Origin: Aurantimonas aggregata
GTDB lineage: Bacteria > Pseudomonadota > Alphaproteobacteria > Rhizobiales > Rhizobiaceae
Reading direction: 5' to 3'
Assembly: GCF_010500835.1 (NCBI RefSeq)
Contig: NZ_JAAAMJ010000007.1
Location: forward strand, 1 to 64,000
DNA: 64,000 nt
Both the position numbers and the translations under genes were made by a program. This document shows positions 25,238-33,467 of the stretch, piece by piece (within the stretch, counting starts at the first letter, position 1; the number at the start of each line of letters is the position of its first letter). The notes below the pieces were generated by a model. It worked only from the letters and a program-made list of their open reading frames with translations. It ran no database searches and was not told the DNA's origin.

Positions 25238-25395
25238 CACTGTCCGTTGCGATTGATCGGTCCGGCGTACCCTAGCCTGCCTCGCGGCGCGAAGACAGAA
25301 CCGGGGTCGTTGCCGGAAAGCGAAGGCCCGCACACCGTGGAGGGATGCGGGCCGGACGCAGGCTCTTGTTGCATGGATCGGCCGTCAGGCGCGGA

Positions 25396-26022
25396 TCACG
25401 GGACGACGGTGATCGTCCCCTTCATGTCCTGGTCGCCTTCCAGTCCTTCGACGTACCACTCGTAGCGGCCCGGGCGAATGGTCTGGAACGACACGCTGAT
25501 CGTGCCATGGGCGTCGTATTCGAGCCAGGCCGGCGCGCCGGCCATGTGGATCTCGAGGTCTTCGATGACGATCTGGTTCATCCAGACGTTGCGGAAGAAG
25601 CCGGGCGCGTTGAACTTGTACTCGACGTCGCCTTCGGACGAGATGTCCCAGCGATAGGCCTGATTGGAGCGCAGGTAGATGTCGTTGTGGCTGACCGCGA
25701 AAGGCTCGCCGCCCTGGCCGAGGACCAGCGGCGTGACGATCTGCGAGGAGAGCGTCGCGGCCGGCAGGCCGATCTGGTCGCCGTTGAGGGCGCTCGCCGG
25801 CATCATCTCCGAACCGGCGGGAATGTTCAGTTGGTCGGCCGTCGGCACCATCGCGGCGCGGTCGCTGCCGGCATCGTCATCATCATCGTCGTCGTCATCA
25901 TCGTCTTCGTCCGCGGCCGCGGCCGCGGCGGGGGTGCCGCCGGCGGCATCCTGCGCGGACGCGACGGTGATCGGCGCAAAGGCGAGCGTCGCCGCCATCA
26001 GCGAGAGCCAGAGTGGTTTCAT
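25396..26022 (-). CDS. Exported protein with a poly-aspartate run and a cupredoxin-like C-terminus
   Basis: 208 residues starting at ATG 26022 after GGGAGGAC. A signal peptide (LSLMAATLAFAPITVASAQ) is followed by an Ala stretch and then Asp38-Glu39 and eleven more Asp (residues 40-50). The C-terminal about 110 residues look like a beta-sandwich ending RPGRYEWYVEGLEGDQDMKGTITV, which resembles the end of cupredoxins, but the usual Cys and His copper ligands are missing. It lies between the propeller and the ABC ATPase on the minus strand. Metal binding by the acidic run is inference. No defined family function known to me. Confidence 0.75.
   Translation of the reverse strand: MKPLWLSLMAATLAFAPITVASAQDAAGGTPAAAAAADEDDDDDDDDDDDAGSDRAAMVPTADQLNIPAGSEMMPASALNGDQIGLPAATLSSQIVTPLVLGQGGEPFAVSHNDIYLRSNQAYRWDISSEGDVEYKFNAPGFFRNVWMNQIVIEDLEIHMAGAPAWLEYDAHGTISVSFQTIRPGRYEWYVEGLEGDQDMKGTITVVP
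25873..25911. repeat. Trinucleotide tract coding the acidic run
   Basis: 39 bp made of GTC and ATC (one TTC) triplets on the plus strand, read as GAC/GAT/GAA codons on the minus strand. Mixed codons show the Asp run is not one pure microsatellite, though length change by slippage is possible. Confidence 0.85.
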
Positions 26023-26090
26023 GGGTGAAGTCCTCCCTTCCATTGGGTAAAATGTCGAGGGCAGCCCCGCCTCCCGGGACTGCCGCAATC

Positions 26091-27065
26091 TCAGCTGTCC
26101 GGCGTGACGGCGACGCCCCAGGGCTCCTGGCCGACCTGCACCGACTTGATCACCTCGCCGGCATCCACGTCGACGATCGAGATGTCGTTGGAGATGCCGT
26201 TGGTGGTGAACAGGTGCTTCTGGTCGGGCGAGAAGGCGAGCTGCCAGACGCGCTGGCCGACGAGGAGATAGTCGAGCACCTCGTAGGTGTTCGCGTCCAC
26301 GACGGCGACGCGGTTGGCAGGTCCGAGCGCCACGTACGCCTTGGTGCCGTCGTCGGTGATGCGCACGCCGACCGGCTGGATCGCCTCGGGCCGGATGCCC
26401 TGGATCTCGAACGTGACCTTGTGCTTGATCTCCTTGGTCTCGGCGTCGATGACGCTGACCGTGCCGCCGATCTCGGCGCTGACCCAGATCTCGGAACCGT
26501 CCGCCTTGTACTGGGCGAAGCGAGGCCGCGAATCGACCAGCACGTTGGCGGTGATCTGCTGGCTGTCGCGGTCGATGAAGTGGGCCATGTTCGTCGTTTC
26601 CGACGTGTTCACGATGGTCTGGCCGTCGGGCGAGATGCCCATGCCCTCGGGCTCGACGCCGACCGGGATCTCGGCGAGGCGGGTGCCGGTCTCCAGATCG
26701 ATCGCGGTGACGAGATTGTCGTCCTCGTTCGCGGCATAGAGGCGGGTGCCGTCCGGCGAGACCACCAGCAGCTCGGGATCGGGGCCGGAAGGCAGGGTGC
26801 GGATGAACTCGTAGGTCTCGGTGTCGTAGACCTGGATCGTGTCGTTGTCGCTGGCGCAGATATAGAGGTGCTTGCCGTCCGGGCTGACCGCGATGCCGCG
26901 GGGCCGCTGGCCGACGGCGAAGGTCTCGATGACCTCGAAATTCTCCGAGTCGAGCACGGTGATGTCGTTGCCCTTCTCGTTGGATACGAAGATCTTGTAG
27001 GCGAAAGCGGGACTCGCCGATAAGGCAAGGGTCGCGGCAAGGGCCGCAATCGTCAGTCGTCTCAA
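26091..27065 (-). CDS. Exported YVTN beta-propeller protein associated with PQQ-dependent catabolism
   Basis: A 324-residue periplasmic propeller: signal peptide (LTIAALAATLALSASPAFAY), then about seven repeats such as GQRPRGIAVSPDGKHLYICASDNDTIQVYD and VGQEPWGVAVTPDS at the end. It matches the family that accompanies the PQQ-linked ABC genes. The start is a TTG at 27065 preceded by GGGAGG; the ATG close by is out of frame. It heads the group propeller, poly-Asp protein, ATPase, permease. A docking role between periplasmic partners is likely but unproven. Confidence 0.88.
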   Translation of the reverse strand: MRRLTIAALAATLALSASPAFAYKIFVSNEKGNDITVLDSENFEVIETFAVGQRPRGIAVSPDGKHLYICASDNDTIQVYDTETYEFIRTLPSGPDPELLVVSPDGTRLYAANEDDNLVTAIDLETGTRLAEIPVGVEPEGMGISPDGQTIVNTSETTNMAHFIDRDSQQITANVLVDSRPRFAQYKADGSEIWVSAEIGGTVSVIDAETKEIKHKVTFEIQGIRPEAIQPVGVRITDDGTKAYVALGPANRVAVVDANTYEVLDYLLVGQRVWQLAFSPDQKHLFTTNGISNDISIVDVDAGEVIKSVQVGQEPWGVAVTPDS

Positions 27066-27444
27066 TTCATCCTCCCGGCGGGATCGGTGATCCCGTCTCC
27101 TGAAAACCTCCCGGCAGGATGCCGACAAGCCAGACCTTGCAACGAACGAGCCGCCGTCGGCCCCGTTCGATATGCCCGCATCGCCTCGCAGAGTGAAGGC
27201 GCGTTGCGAGCCATCGACAAGCCGGCGTCGGCTGATCGGCTCTGCCGCCCTCCCGCCCGACATCCGGTGCCCACCGTGTCGGGCCCGCCGCGATCCTGAC
27301 GATCCGGCGAAGCGACCCGGCCGCCCCCGACCCCGCTGCCTTTGGGAGGGGCAGGAGGCCGGGAAACGACCGTTGCGCGAAGCTAGCCCGGATAAATCAG
27401 CGCGGACAACGGGATAAGTTCCCTTCTTCCTTGCTGGCCGGCGC
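27066..27444. other. Intergenic region upstream of the propeller/ABC operon
   Basis: 379 bp between two minus-strand genes. It should contain the promoter for the propeller-ABC group. No convincing gene, strong hairpin or clear promoter hexamers are visible. Confidence 0.4.
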
Positions 27445-28083
27445 TTACGGCGTTTCGCGGCCGAGCATCCGCCCGCCTTTTGTCTCCAGCGCAAAGCGGA
27501 CGAGATCGGAGGTGCGCTCGACGCCGAGCTTCTCCTTCATGCGGGTGGAGGTGTTGGCGATGGTCTTGTAGGCGACGCCGAGCCCGTCGGCGATGTCGGC
27601 GAGGCTCTTGCCCTCGCCCAGCATGTGCAGGATCTGCAGCTCGCGCCGCGACAGGTCGCGCGCCCCGCCGCCATGTGCCTCGTGCTCGGCCATCATCGCG
27701 GCGGTTTCGGTGTCGACATAGGCGATGCCCTCGTACGCCTTCTCGATCGCCACCAGCAATTCGTCCGACGGCGCGCTCTTCGACACGTAGCCAAGCGCCC
27801 CGTCGCGCTGGGCGGACACGGCGTAGACGATGTCGGAATACATCGAGAAGACGACGACGCGGGCCTTCGGATCGTCGGCGCGCAGCCGCCGCAGCGCGTC
27901 GAGGCCGCTGCCATTCTTCAAATTGATGTCGAGCACGACGACGTCCGGGCGGAAGCGCCGGAATGCCGCCAGCGCCTCCGAGGGGCTCTCGGCCTCGGCG
28001 ATCTCGATGGCTGGCAGCACCTCGACGAGCCGGCGCACCCCATCGCGCACCACGGTGTGATCATCGACGATCAGGATCTTCAT
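27445..28083 (-). CDS. NarL/FixJ-type response regulator
   Basis: A 212-residue regulator with an N-terminal receiver domain (VDDHTVVRDGVRRL; phospho-acceptor Asp52 in VVVLDINLKNGSG; Lys in YVSKSAP) and a C-terminal LuxR-type helix-turn-helix (LSRRELQILHMLGEGKSLADIADGLGVAYKTIANTSTRMKEKLGV). It overlaps its partner kinase by 4 bp. Placed inside the methanol/PQQ region, it probably controls xox or PQQ-linked genes, like other alcohol-responsive NarL-type regulators. The target promoters are unknown. Confidence 0.9.
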   Translation of the reverse strand: MKILIVDDHTVVRDGVRRLVEVLPAIEIAEAESPSEALAAFRRFRPDVVVLDINLKNGSGLDALRRLRADDPKARVVVFSMYSDIVYAVSAQRDGALGYVSKSAPSDELLVAIEKAYEGIAYVDTETAAMMAEHEAHGGGARDLSRRELQILHMLGEGKSLADIADGLGVAYKTIANTSTRMKEKLGVERTSDLVRFALETKGGRMLGRETP

Positions 28084-29510
28084 GCCGCTCTTTCCCCTTC
28101 ATCTGCCGCGTCGTCCGCGGCGGCGCGATCGCCCAGCGGCACGTTCCCCGTCAGCCGGACCCCCGGCGGCAACGCCACCTGCGAGACGGCGAGTTCGCCG
28201 CCGGCCGCCTCGAGGCGCTCGCGCATGCCGATCAGGCCGAAGCCGCCCACCGGGCCGCCCGCGGGCAGGCCGCCGCCGTCGTCGACGATCTCGAAGCACA
28301 GACGCCCGTCCTTCGGCGCGACCCGCACCGCGATGCGCGTCGGGTGGCCGTGCCGCAGGGCATTGTTGACCGCCTCGCGGATCACCCGCTGCAGCAGGGT
28401 CTCCGTCGCCCCGCCCCAGTCGCCGTCGGCGATGTCGGCGACGAAGGCGACCTCGGGATGCCGGCGGGCGAGCTCCTCCAGCATGGTCTCCACCGCGACC
28501 TTCAGGCCGAGACCGGGCAGGAGGCCGGGGCGCAGGTCGCCGAGAATCCGCCGGACCTCGCGCCTCGCACGGTGCGCCGCCTGCTTGATCGCCTCGGCGC
28601 GCTCGGCGAGCGGCGCTTGCGTCCCGTCGCGCCTGGCCAGCCGTGCAATCGCCGATGCATCAACGTCGATGGCGAAGAGCAGCGGCCCGACCTCGTCGTG
28701 CAGGTCGCGGGCGAGGTCAGCGCGCTCCTCATCCTGCAGCCGCAGCAATTGTTCCGAAAGGCGGCGGTTGCGGGCGGATACCTCGTCGAGCTGGTTCGAC
28801 ATCTTGTTGAAGCCGGCGGCCAAAGCGCGCATTTCCGGCGGCCCGAAGGCCTCCACCGCGGTGCCGTAGTCGCCCTTGCCGATGCGGCCGAACCCGGCCT
28901 GGATCGAATCCAGCGGGCGAAGCGACCGATCGGCGACGACCCAGACGGCGACGAAGGCGATCAGCACGAACAGGCTGAGGATGGCAAAGCCGACCGACAA
29001 TTCGGTCCAGGTATCGGCCAGTTCGTTGCGCGGGTCGATCGAGACGACCGCCCCGGTCATCGGCAGGGCGCTGCCCGACAGGGGCATGACGGTCACGGAG
29101 GGATCCGGGGCAAGGAGCTGCACGAACCAGGAAGGCAGGGCGCCGCCGTCCTGCGCCGGCAGCGAGAAACTGCGGACGGCGCCGGTCGCGTCGATCAGCA
29201 TGATCTGGACGTGGCGATCGCCGTTGAAGGCGCGCACGAAGCTCGCCAGCTTGCCCGGCACGTCGCGCGAGGCCGGCAGCTCGGCGATCAGCTGCGCGAC
29301 GCGGTTGGAGGCGACGCTGCGCGCCGCGGTCAGTTCGGCGGCGATGTTCTCCGTCGCCAGCCGGAAGGTCAGCACGCTGCCGATCGCCAGGATGACGAGG
29401 AAGGCGATGGTCAGCGTGACGGCGAGGCGGGCTTTGAGGGACACGGGAGCGCGGCGGCCAATCCTGTTGCGACGAGTTGCGGGGGCGGGGCTCGGCGCGC
29501 CGCGACCCAT
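28080..29510 (-). CDS. Membrane sensor histidine kinase (HisKA_3 type)
   Basis: The kinase partner of the preceding regulator. In the longest form (476 residues) it has membrane helix 1 (about 31-51), a periplasmic sensor loop of about 120 residues, helix 2 (about 172-193), a HAMP-like segment, the phosphorylation site DLARDLHDEVGPLLFAI (His271) and a Bergerat ATPase domain (IREAVNNALRHGHPTRIAV, DDGGGLPAG, GFGLIGMRERLEAAGG). The first 22 residues are basic and Pro-rich, and a GTG at 29444 (VSLKARLAV) may be the true start. What it senses is unknown; position suggests a C1 compound, a lanthanide or redox state. Confidence 0.88.
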   Translation of the reverse strand: MGRGAPSPAPATRRNRIGRRAPVSLKARLAVTLTIAFLVILAIGSVLTFRLATENIAAELTAARSVASNRVAQLIAELPASRDVPGKLASFVRAFNGDRHVQIMLIDATGAVRSFSLPAQDGGALPSWFVQLLAPDPSVTVMPLSGSALPMTGAVVSIDPRNELADTWTELSVGFAILSLFVLIAFVAVWVVADRSLRPLDSIQAGFGRIGKGDYGTAVEAFGPPEMRALAAGFNKMSNQLDEVSARNRRLSEQLLRLQDEERADLARDLHDEVGPLLFAIDVDASAIARLARRDGTQAPLAERAEAIKQAAHRARREVRRILGDLRPGLLPGLGLKVAVETMLEELARRHPEVAFVADIADGDWGGATETLLQRVIREAVNNALRHGHPTRIAVRVAPKDGRLCFEIVDDGGGLPAGGPVGGFGLIGMRERLEAAGGELAVSQVALPPGVRLTGNVPLGDRAAADDAADEGERAA

Positions 29511-29580
29511 TCTCGCACGCCGAAAAGCGCCGTGCGACCCGCTCCCGTCAAGTCCCTGGCCGGGCGGCCCGAGGCTTCGG

Positions 29581-30834
29581 CTAGTCGTCGAAGCTGCACT
29601 CGGTCTCGGGCTCGTCGACGCCGAGCGTGTCGAGTTCGGAGACCTGGTGCAGGAAGCCCTCCTGCGGCGAGGCCGAGACCACCGAATCCTCGGTGCCGAG
29701 CAGGATGGGCTGGCGCAGCTGCCAGTCCCAGTTGCGGAAGGTCAGGCGCTGGCCCTTGAAGGCGGCGATGGCGAAATCCTCGCCCTTGATGAATTCGGCG
29801 AGCGCCGCGGGGTCGGTCGACTGCGTCCGCGACGCGGCCTCGCCGATCACCCGGATCGCCGTCCAGACCTGCATGTCCTTCGACTGCATGCGCCGCTCGG
29901 CCATGTCCTCGAAGCGGTTCTGGATCTGCGCGCCGCCCCACTGCTCGCTGGCCGGATGCCACGAGCCGGCGGTGAGGCCCGCGGTGCCGGCGACCGGCCG
30001 CGGCACCCAGTTGCGCCAGGGGACGTAGGTGCCGAACACCTCGCTCTCGTCGGCGACGAGCAGCACGTCGTGATCCGGCAGATCCTGCAGGAACACCGGG
30101 ATCTGGCGCTGCACCAGCGCCTGGCCGGAATCGGTGGCGCGCGCACCGCCCGCGTCCTCGAAGATCTTCTCGCCGACGATCGTCCCGCCGAACTTTGTCG
30201 CCGATTTCTTCATCGCTTCGGCGAAGAGCTGGTCGCCCTCGTGCTCGCCTGCGACGAGCGCCCAGTTCCGCCACTGCTTCCACATCAGATACTGGGCGAT
30301 GCCGTCGGTCAGCATGGCGCGGGACGGTGCGGTGTGCAGCAAGTTGGCCCGGCAGGCCTCGCCGCGCAGCCGGTCGTCGAGCGACCCGGCGTTGAACACC
30401 AGCGTGTCGGTCTCGCCCGCCAGCTCGGCGACGGCCAGCGTGTCGTCGGCGGACAGGTCGGTGACGATGTACTGTAGACCGTCCGCCAGCATCTGGCGCG
30501 CCGCGGCCGCGGCGTCGTCGCCCGGTGCCAGCGTGACGACCTCGAGCTCGAATTGCTGGCCCATGAACGAGCCGGTGGTGTTGTTGTCGGCGATAGCGAG
30601 ATTGGCGCCGGCAAGGCCGATGTCCTCCGGCGGGATGTCGAGCACCGACAGGGCCAAGGTGCGCTCGTAGGTGCGCAGGAACCCGATCCGCACCGACTGC
30701 ATCTGGTTCTGGCCGGGCGTGGTCGCGGTAGCACCTGCCGCCGGCGCGGTATCCTGGGCGAGACCCGGCATCGGCGCCAGCATCGCGGCACCGAGAAGCA
30801 GGGATCCGAACGTGTTTCTGAGCATCGCGTGCAA
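29581..30834 (-). CDS. Periplasmic binding protein of the PQQ-linked ABC system
   Basis: A 417-residue exported protein with a signal peptide (GSLLLGAAMLAPMPGLAQ), related to the branched-chain amino-acid type binding proteins but of the group tied to PQQ-dependent alcohol dehydrogenases (VRIGFLRTYERTLALSVL, SADDTLAVAELAG, LLHTAPSRAMLTDGIAQYLMWKQWRNW). TTG 30834 is favoured by GGGAGGAAG upstream; ATG 30825 is the alternative. It stands upstream of the kinase gene in the same direction and divergent from the DUF3280 gene. Ligand unknown. Confidence 0.88.
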   Translation of the reverse strand: MHAMLRNTFGSLLLGAAMLAPMPGLAQDTAPAAGATATTPGQNQMQSVRIGFLRTYERTLALSVLDIPPEDIGLAGANLAIADNNTTGSFMGQQFELEVVTLAPGDDAAAAARQMLADGLQYIVTDLSADDTLAVAELAGETDTLVFNAGSLDDRLRGEACRANLLHTAPSRAMLTDGIAQYLMWKQWRNWALVAGEHEGDQLFAEAMKKSATKFGGTIVGEKIFEDAGGARATDSGQALVQRQIPVFLQDLPDHDVLLVADESEVFGTYVPWRNWVPRPVAGTAGLTAGSWHPASEQWGGAQIQNRFEDMAERRMQSKDMQVWTAIRVIGEAASRTQSTDPAALAEFIKGEDFAIAAFKGQRLTFRNWDWQLRQPILLGTEDSVVSASPQEGFLHQVSELDTLGVDEPETECSFDD

Positions 30835-30960
30835 GGCACTTCCTCCCGGGGCGACGCCTCCCAGCGTAAGCCCTTCTTACAAAATCGTCTTTGCTCCCCG
30901 TCATCCTTCACGCTAAGTCTGCCCGGTCGAACGGTGGGCCGTGCGTAGAGGAGGACCGGG

Positions 30961-31509
30961 ATGATCGAATTCCTATTGTGTCGCGGAGCCCACCGCGGAA
31001 GACAAGCACGACTTTTTCCCGTTGTTGTTCTCGCCGTTCTCTTCGCCGGTCCGGCTTTCGCCGCCGACAGGACGGTGGCGGTGTTCGATTTCGAGCTGAT
31101 CGATTCCAGTCTCGAAGGCTCGATGATGGGCGAGAATCCGGCGGAGCAGGCGCGGCTCGCGACCATGGCGCCGCGGCTGCGCGACGACATCGGCGGGCTC
31201 GACGGCTACACGATCGTCGACATCGCGCCGGTGCGCGACAAGGCGCTGTCGCACCATCTGGAGAGCTGCGGCAACTGCGCGCTGAGCTTCGCCAGGGAAG
31301 TCGGCGCCGAGATCGCCGTCACCGGATCGGTGCAGAAGGTCTCGAACCTGATCCTCAACATCAACGCCTATGCCTTCGACGTCGAGACCGGCCGGCCGCT
31401 CGCCCGCGGCAGCGCCGACATCCGCTCCAACAGCGACGAGAGCTGGCGGCGCGGGCTCGCCTATCTCTGGGAGAACGTTCTCGCCGGGCAGCTCGAGGAC
31501 GCGCGTTGA
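30961..31509 (+). CDS. Exported DUF2380/DUF3280-type protein
   Basis: A 182-residue exported protein with a signal peptide (LFPVVVLAVLFAGPAFAAD). The mature part begins RTVAVFDFELIDSSLEG and contains ESCGNCALSFAREVGAEIAVTGSVQKVSNLILNINAY, a pattern I associate with DUF2380/DUF3280 proteins in methylotroph gene clusters. The fold recalls TolB N-terminal-like alpha/beta domains. The CGNC pair could be redox active. It overlaps the MfnB-FolB gene by 4 bp, linking methanol oxidation to cofactor synthesis genes. Function not established. Confidence 0.78.
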   Translation: MIEFLLCRGAHRGRQARLFPVVVLAVLFAGPAFAADRTVAVFDFELIDSSLEGSMMGENPAEQARLATMAPRLRDDIGGLDGYTIVDIAPVRDKALSHHLESCGNCALSFAREVGAEIAVTGSVQKVSNLILNINAYAFDVETGRPLARGSADIRSNSDESWRRGLAYLWENVLAGQLEDAR

Positions 31510-32579
31510 TCCGGCTGCTGGCCAGCGTCACCGGGCCGGAGGAAGCGGCTATCGTCATCGAAGGGGGGGCCGATTTCGTCGACCTCAAGGACCCGCGCCT
31601 CGGCGCATTGGGTGCGGCGACGCCGGCGGTGCTGGACGCGACGCTGCGCGCCGTCGCCGGGCGGCGTCCGGTCTCGGCGGTGGCGGGCGACCTGCCGATG
31701 GAGCCGGACATCGTCGTGCGCGAGGTGACCGCGCGGCTGGCGGCGGACTACGTGAAGATCGGGCTGTTTCCGGCAAGCCGGGAGGCGCGGAGTGCCGTCA
31801 TCGAGGCGCTGCGGCCGCTGGCCAAGCGCACCCGCCTGATCGCCGTGTTCTTCGCCGATGGTGACCCGGATTTCGCGCTCCTCCCGCTGCTGGCCGAGGC
31901 CGGTTTCGCCGGGGCTATGATCGACACGCTGGGCAAGTCGAGCGGCCGGCTGACCGCCTCGCTCTCGCCGGCCAAGCTCGGGGAGTTCGTGCGGCGGACG
32001 CGCGAACTGGGGCTGATGAGCGGGCTCGCCGGCTCGCTCGAGCCGCCGGACGTGGCGCGGCTTGCCGTCCTCAAGCCCGATTATCTCGGCTTTCGCGGTG
32101 CGCTGACGGAGGGGCCGCGCGACGGGCCGGTGACGCTGGCGGCGGTGCAGGCGATCCGCGCGTTGATCCCGGTGGAGGGGAGCGCCGGTGGCGAACCAAC
32201 CGCGGTGGGCGCGGGCGACAGCATCTTCGTGCGCGATTTCGACCTGGCGCTGGAGATCGGCGCCTATGGCCACGAGCGCGGGCGGAAGCAGCTTGTGCGG
32301 TTCTCGGTCGAGGCGGAGATCGACCCGATCGCGCCCGATGCCCGGTCGATCGGCGGGGTCTATTCCTACGACGTCATCATCGACGCGATCCGCGCTTTGG
32401 CGGAAAGCGGCCATACCGATCTCGTCGAGACGCTGGCGCTCGAACTCGCGCGGACGATCCTCGCCGACGCCCGCGTACGCGAGGTGACCGTCCGGGTCGA
32501 GAAGCTGGAACTCGGGCCACGGTCCGTCGGCGTCGAGATCACCCGACGGCGCGAGGCGGGCGACGCGCCTCGAGCCTGA
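31506..32579 (+). CDS. Fused MfnB-like (furan phosphate synthase) and FolB-like (dihydroneopterin aldolase) protein
   Basis: A 357-residue two-domain protein. Residues 1 to about 235 match DUF556/MfnB, which makes the furan precursor of methanofuran from glyceraldehyde 3-phosphate (ASVTGPEEAAIVIEGGADFVDLKDPRLGALGA with the likely Schiff-base Lys28; VKIGLF). Residues about 240-350 match dihydroneopterin aldolase (DSIFVRDFDLALEIGAYGHERGRKQLVRFSVE and VRVEKLELGPRSVGVEI), the pterin branch of H4MPT. So one polypeptide covers steps for both cofactors. The start is a TTG at 31506 overlapping the previous stop. The next genes are the same pathway. Confidence 0.87.
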   Translation: MIRLLASVTGPEEAAIVIEGGADFVDLKDPRLGALGAATPAVLDATLRAVAGRRPVSAVAGDLPMEPDIVVREVTARLAADYVKIGLFPASREARSAVIEALRPLAKRTRLIAVFFADGDPDFALLPLLAEAGFAGAMIDTLGKSSGRLTASLSPAKLGEFVRRTRELGLMSGLAGSLEPPDVARLAVLKPDYLGFRGALTEGPRDGPVTLAAVQAIRALIPVEGSAGGEPTAVGAGDSIFVRDFDLALEIGAYGHERGRKQLVRFSVEAEIDPIAPDARSIGGVYSYDVIIDAIRALAESGHTDLVETLALELARTILADARVREVTVRVEKLELGPRSVGVEITRRREAGDAPRA

Positions 32580-32725
32580 TTCTCCGGCAGGTTGCGGCGC
32601 CCGGGCCTTTACGTTTCCGCAACGGGATCGATTTGTTTCCTGAAGCCAGGAAGCGGCCGGGACAGGTCGCCGTGGATGCATGCCGACCGGCGTGCCAGGG
32701 AAACGCGACAGGGAAGGGCGAGGGC

Positions 32726-33367
32726 ATGAAGGATATCGTGGTCGTGAAATTCGGCGGCAGCTGCGTCGCCTCTCCCGATCTCGCGCGCTGGGTCAGGGCG
32801 GTGGAGAAGGCGCGCATTCCCGTCGTGATCGTTCCCGGCGGCGGGCCTTTCGCCAACACCGTCCGCCGCTACCAGCAGCGCATCGGCTACGACGACGAAG
32901 CGGCGCACGAAATGGCGATCCTTGCCATGGAGCAATTCGGCTGCGCCTTGGCCAGTATCGGCACCCGCATGGTGAGGGCGGGCACGACCGAGGCCATCTT
33001 CGCGGCCCTTTCGGACGGCAAGATCCCGGTCTGGATGCCGCGCGACATGGTGCTCGCCGATCCGGCGATCCCGAAGGACTGGTGCGTCACCTCCGACAGC
33101 CTTGCGGCCTGGCTGGCCGGCCGGCTGGAAGGCGCGCGCCTCTGCCTCGTCAAGCAGATCGACGTGCCGGACAGCGCCACGGTGGACGCGCTGGTCGGCG
33201 CGCATCTCGTCGACGAGTGTTTCGCCAGGCTGCTGGAACCGGTTACGCCGGTGTATTTCGCCGGCCCGGCCGATCTGGCCTCGGCCGGGCTGCGGCTGGA
33301 AGAGGGCGAGGTGCCCGGCCAATGCGTGGCAGGCCAGCCTGCGGCGGTTCCGGCTCTGGCCGGATGA
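32726..33367 (+). CDS. Amino-acid-kinase-fold protein, MfnE-like
   Basis: 213 residues of the aspartate/glutamate kinase fold: VVVKFGGSCVASPDL at the start and VIVPGGGPFANTVRR as the glycine loop, ending early compared with aspartokinase and without an ACT domain. In methanogens MfnE phosphorylates the aminomethylfuran phosphate made after MfnB. The gene follows the MfnB fusion here, so the same role in bacterial methanofuran synthesis is likely. The start at ATG 32726 has AGGG upstream. The following gene begins within about 100 bp. Confidence 0.83.
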   Translation: MKDIVVVKFGGSCVASPDLARWVRAVEKARIPVVIVPGGGPFANTVRRYQQRIGYDDEAAHEMAILAMEQFGCALASIGTRMVRAGTTEAIFAALSDGKIPVWMPRDMVLADPAIPKDWCVTSDSLAAWLAGRLEGARLCLVKQIDVPDSATVDALVGAHLVDECFARLLEPVTPVYFAGPADLASAGLRLEEGEVPGQCVAGQPAAVPALAG

Positions 33368-33467
33368 GGCGTCACGGAGGGAGGCCGAAAGCCATATTCG
33401 CGCGACGCGGCGCGCCGATCCGCGCACCCGGCTTTCCATCGGCGCCCGGATGGTCGACATAGCCGGC

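Noticed and set aside
25396-26022. Naming the poly-Asp protein lanmodulin
   Set aside because: Lanmodulin has EF-hand loops; none are visible here, only a homopolymeric acidic run and a beta domain.
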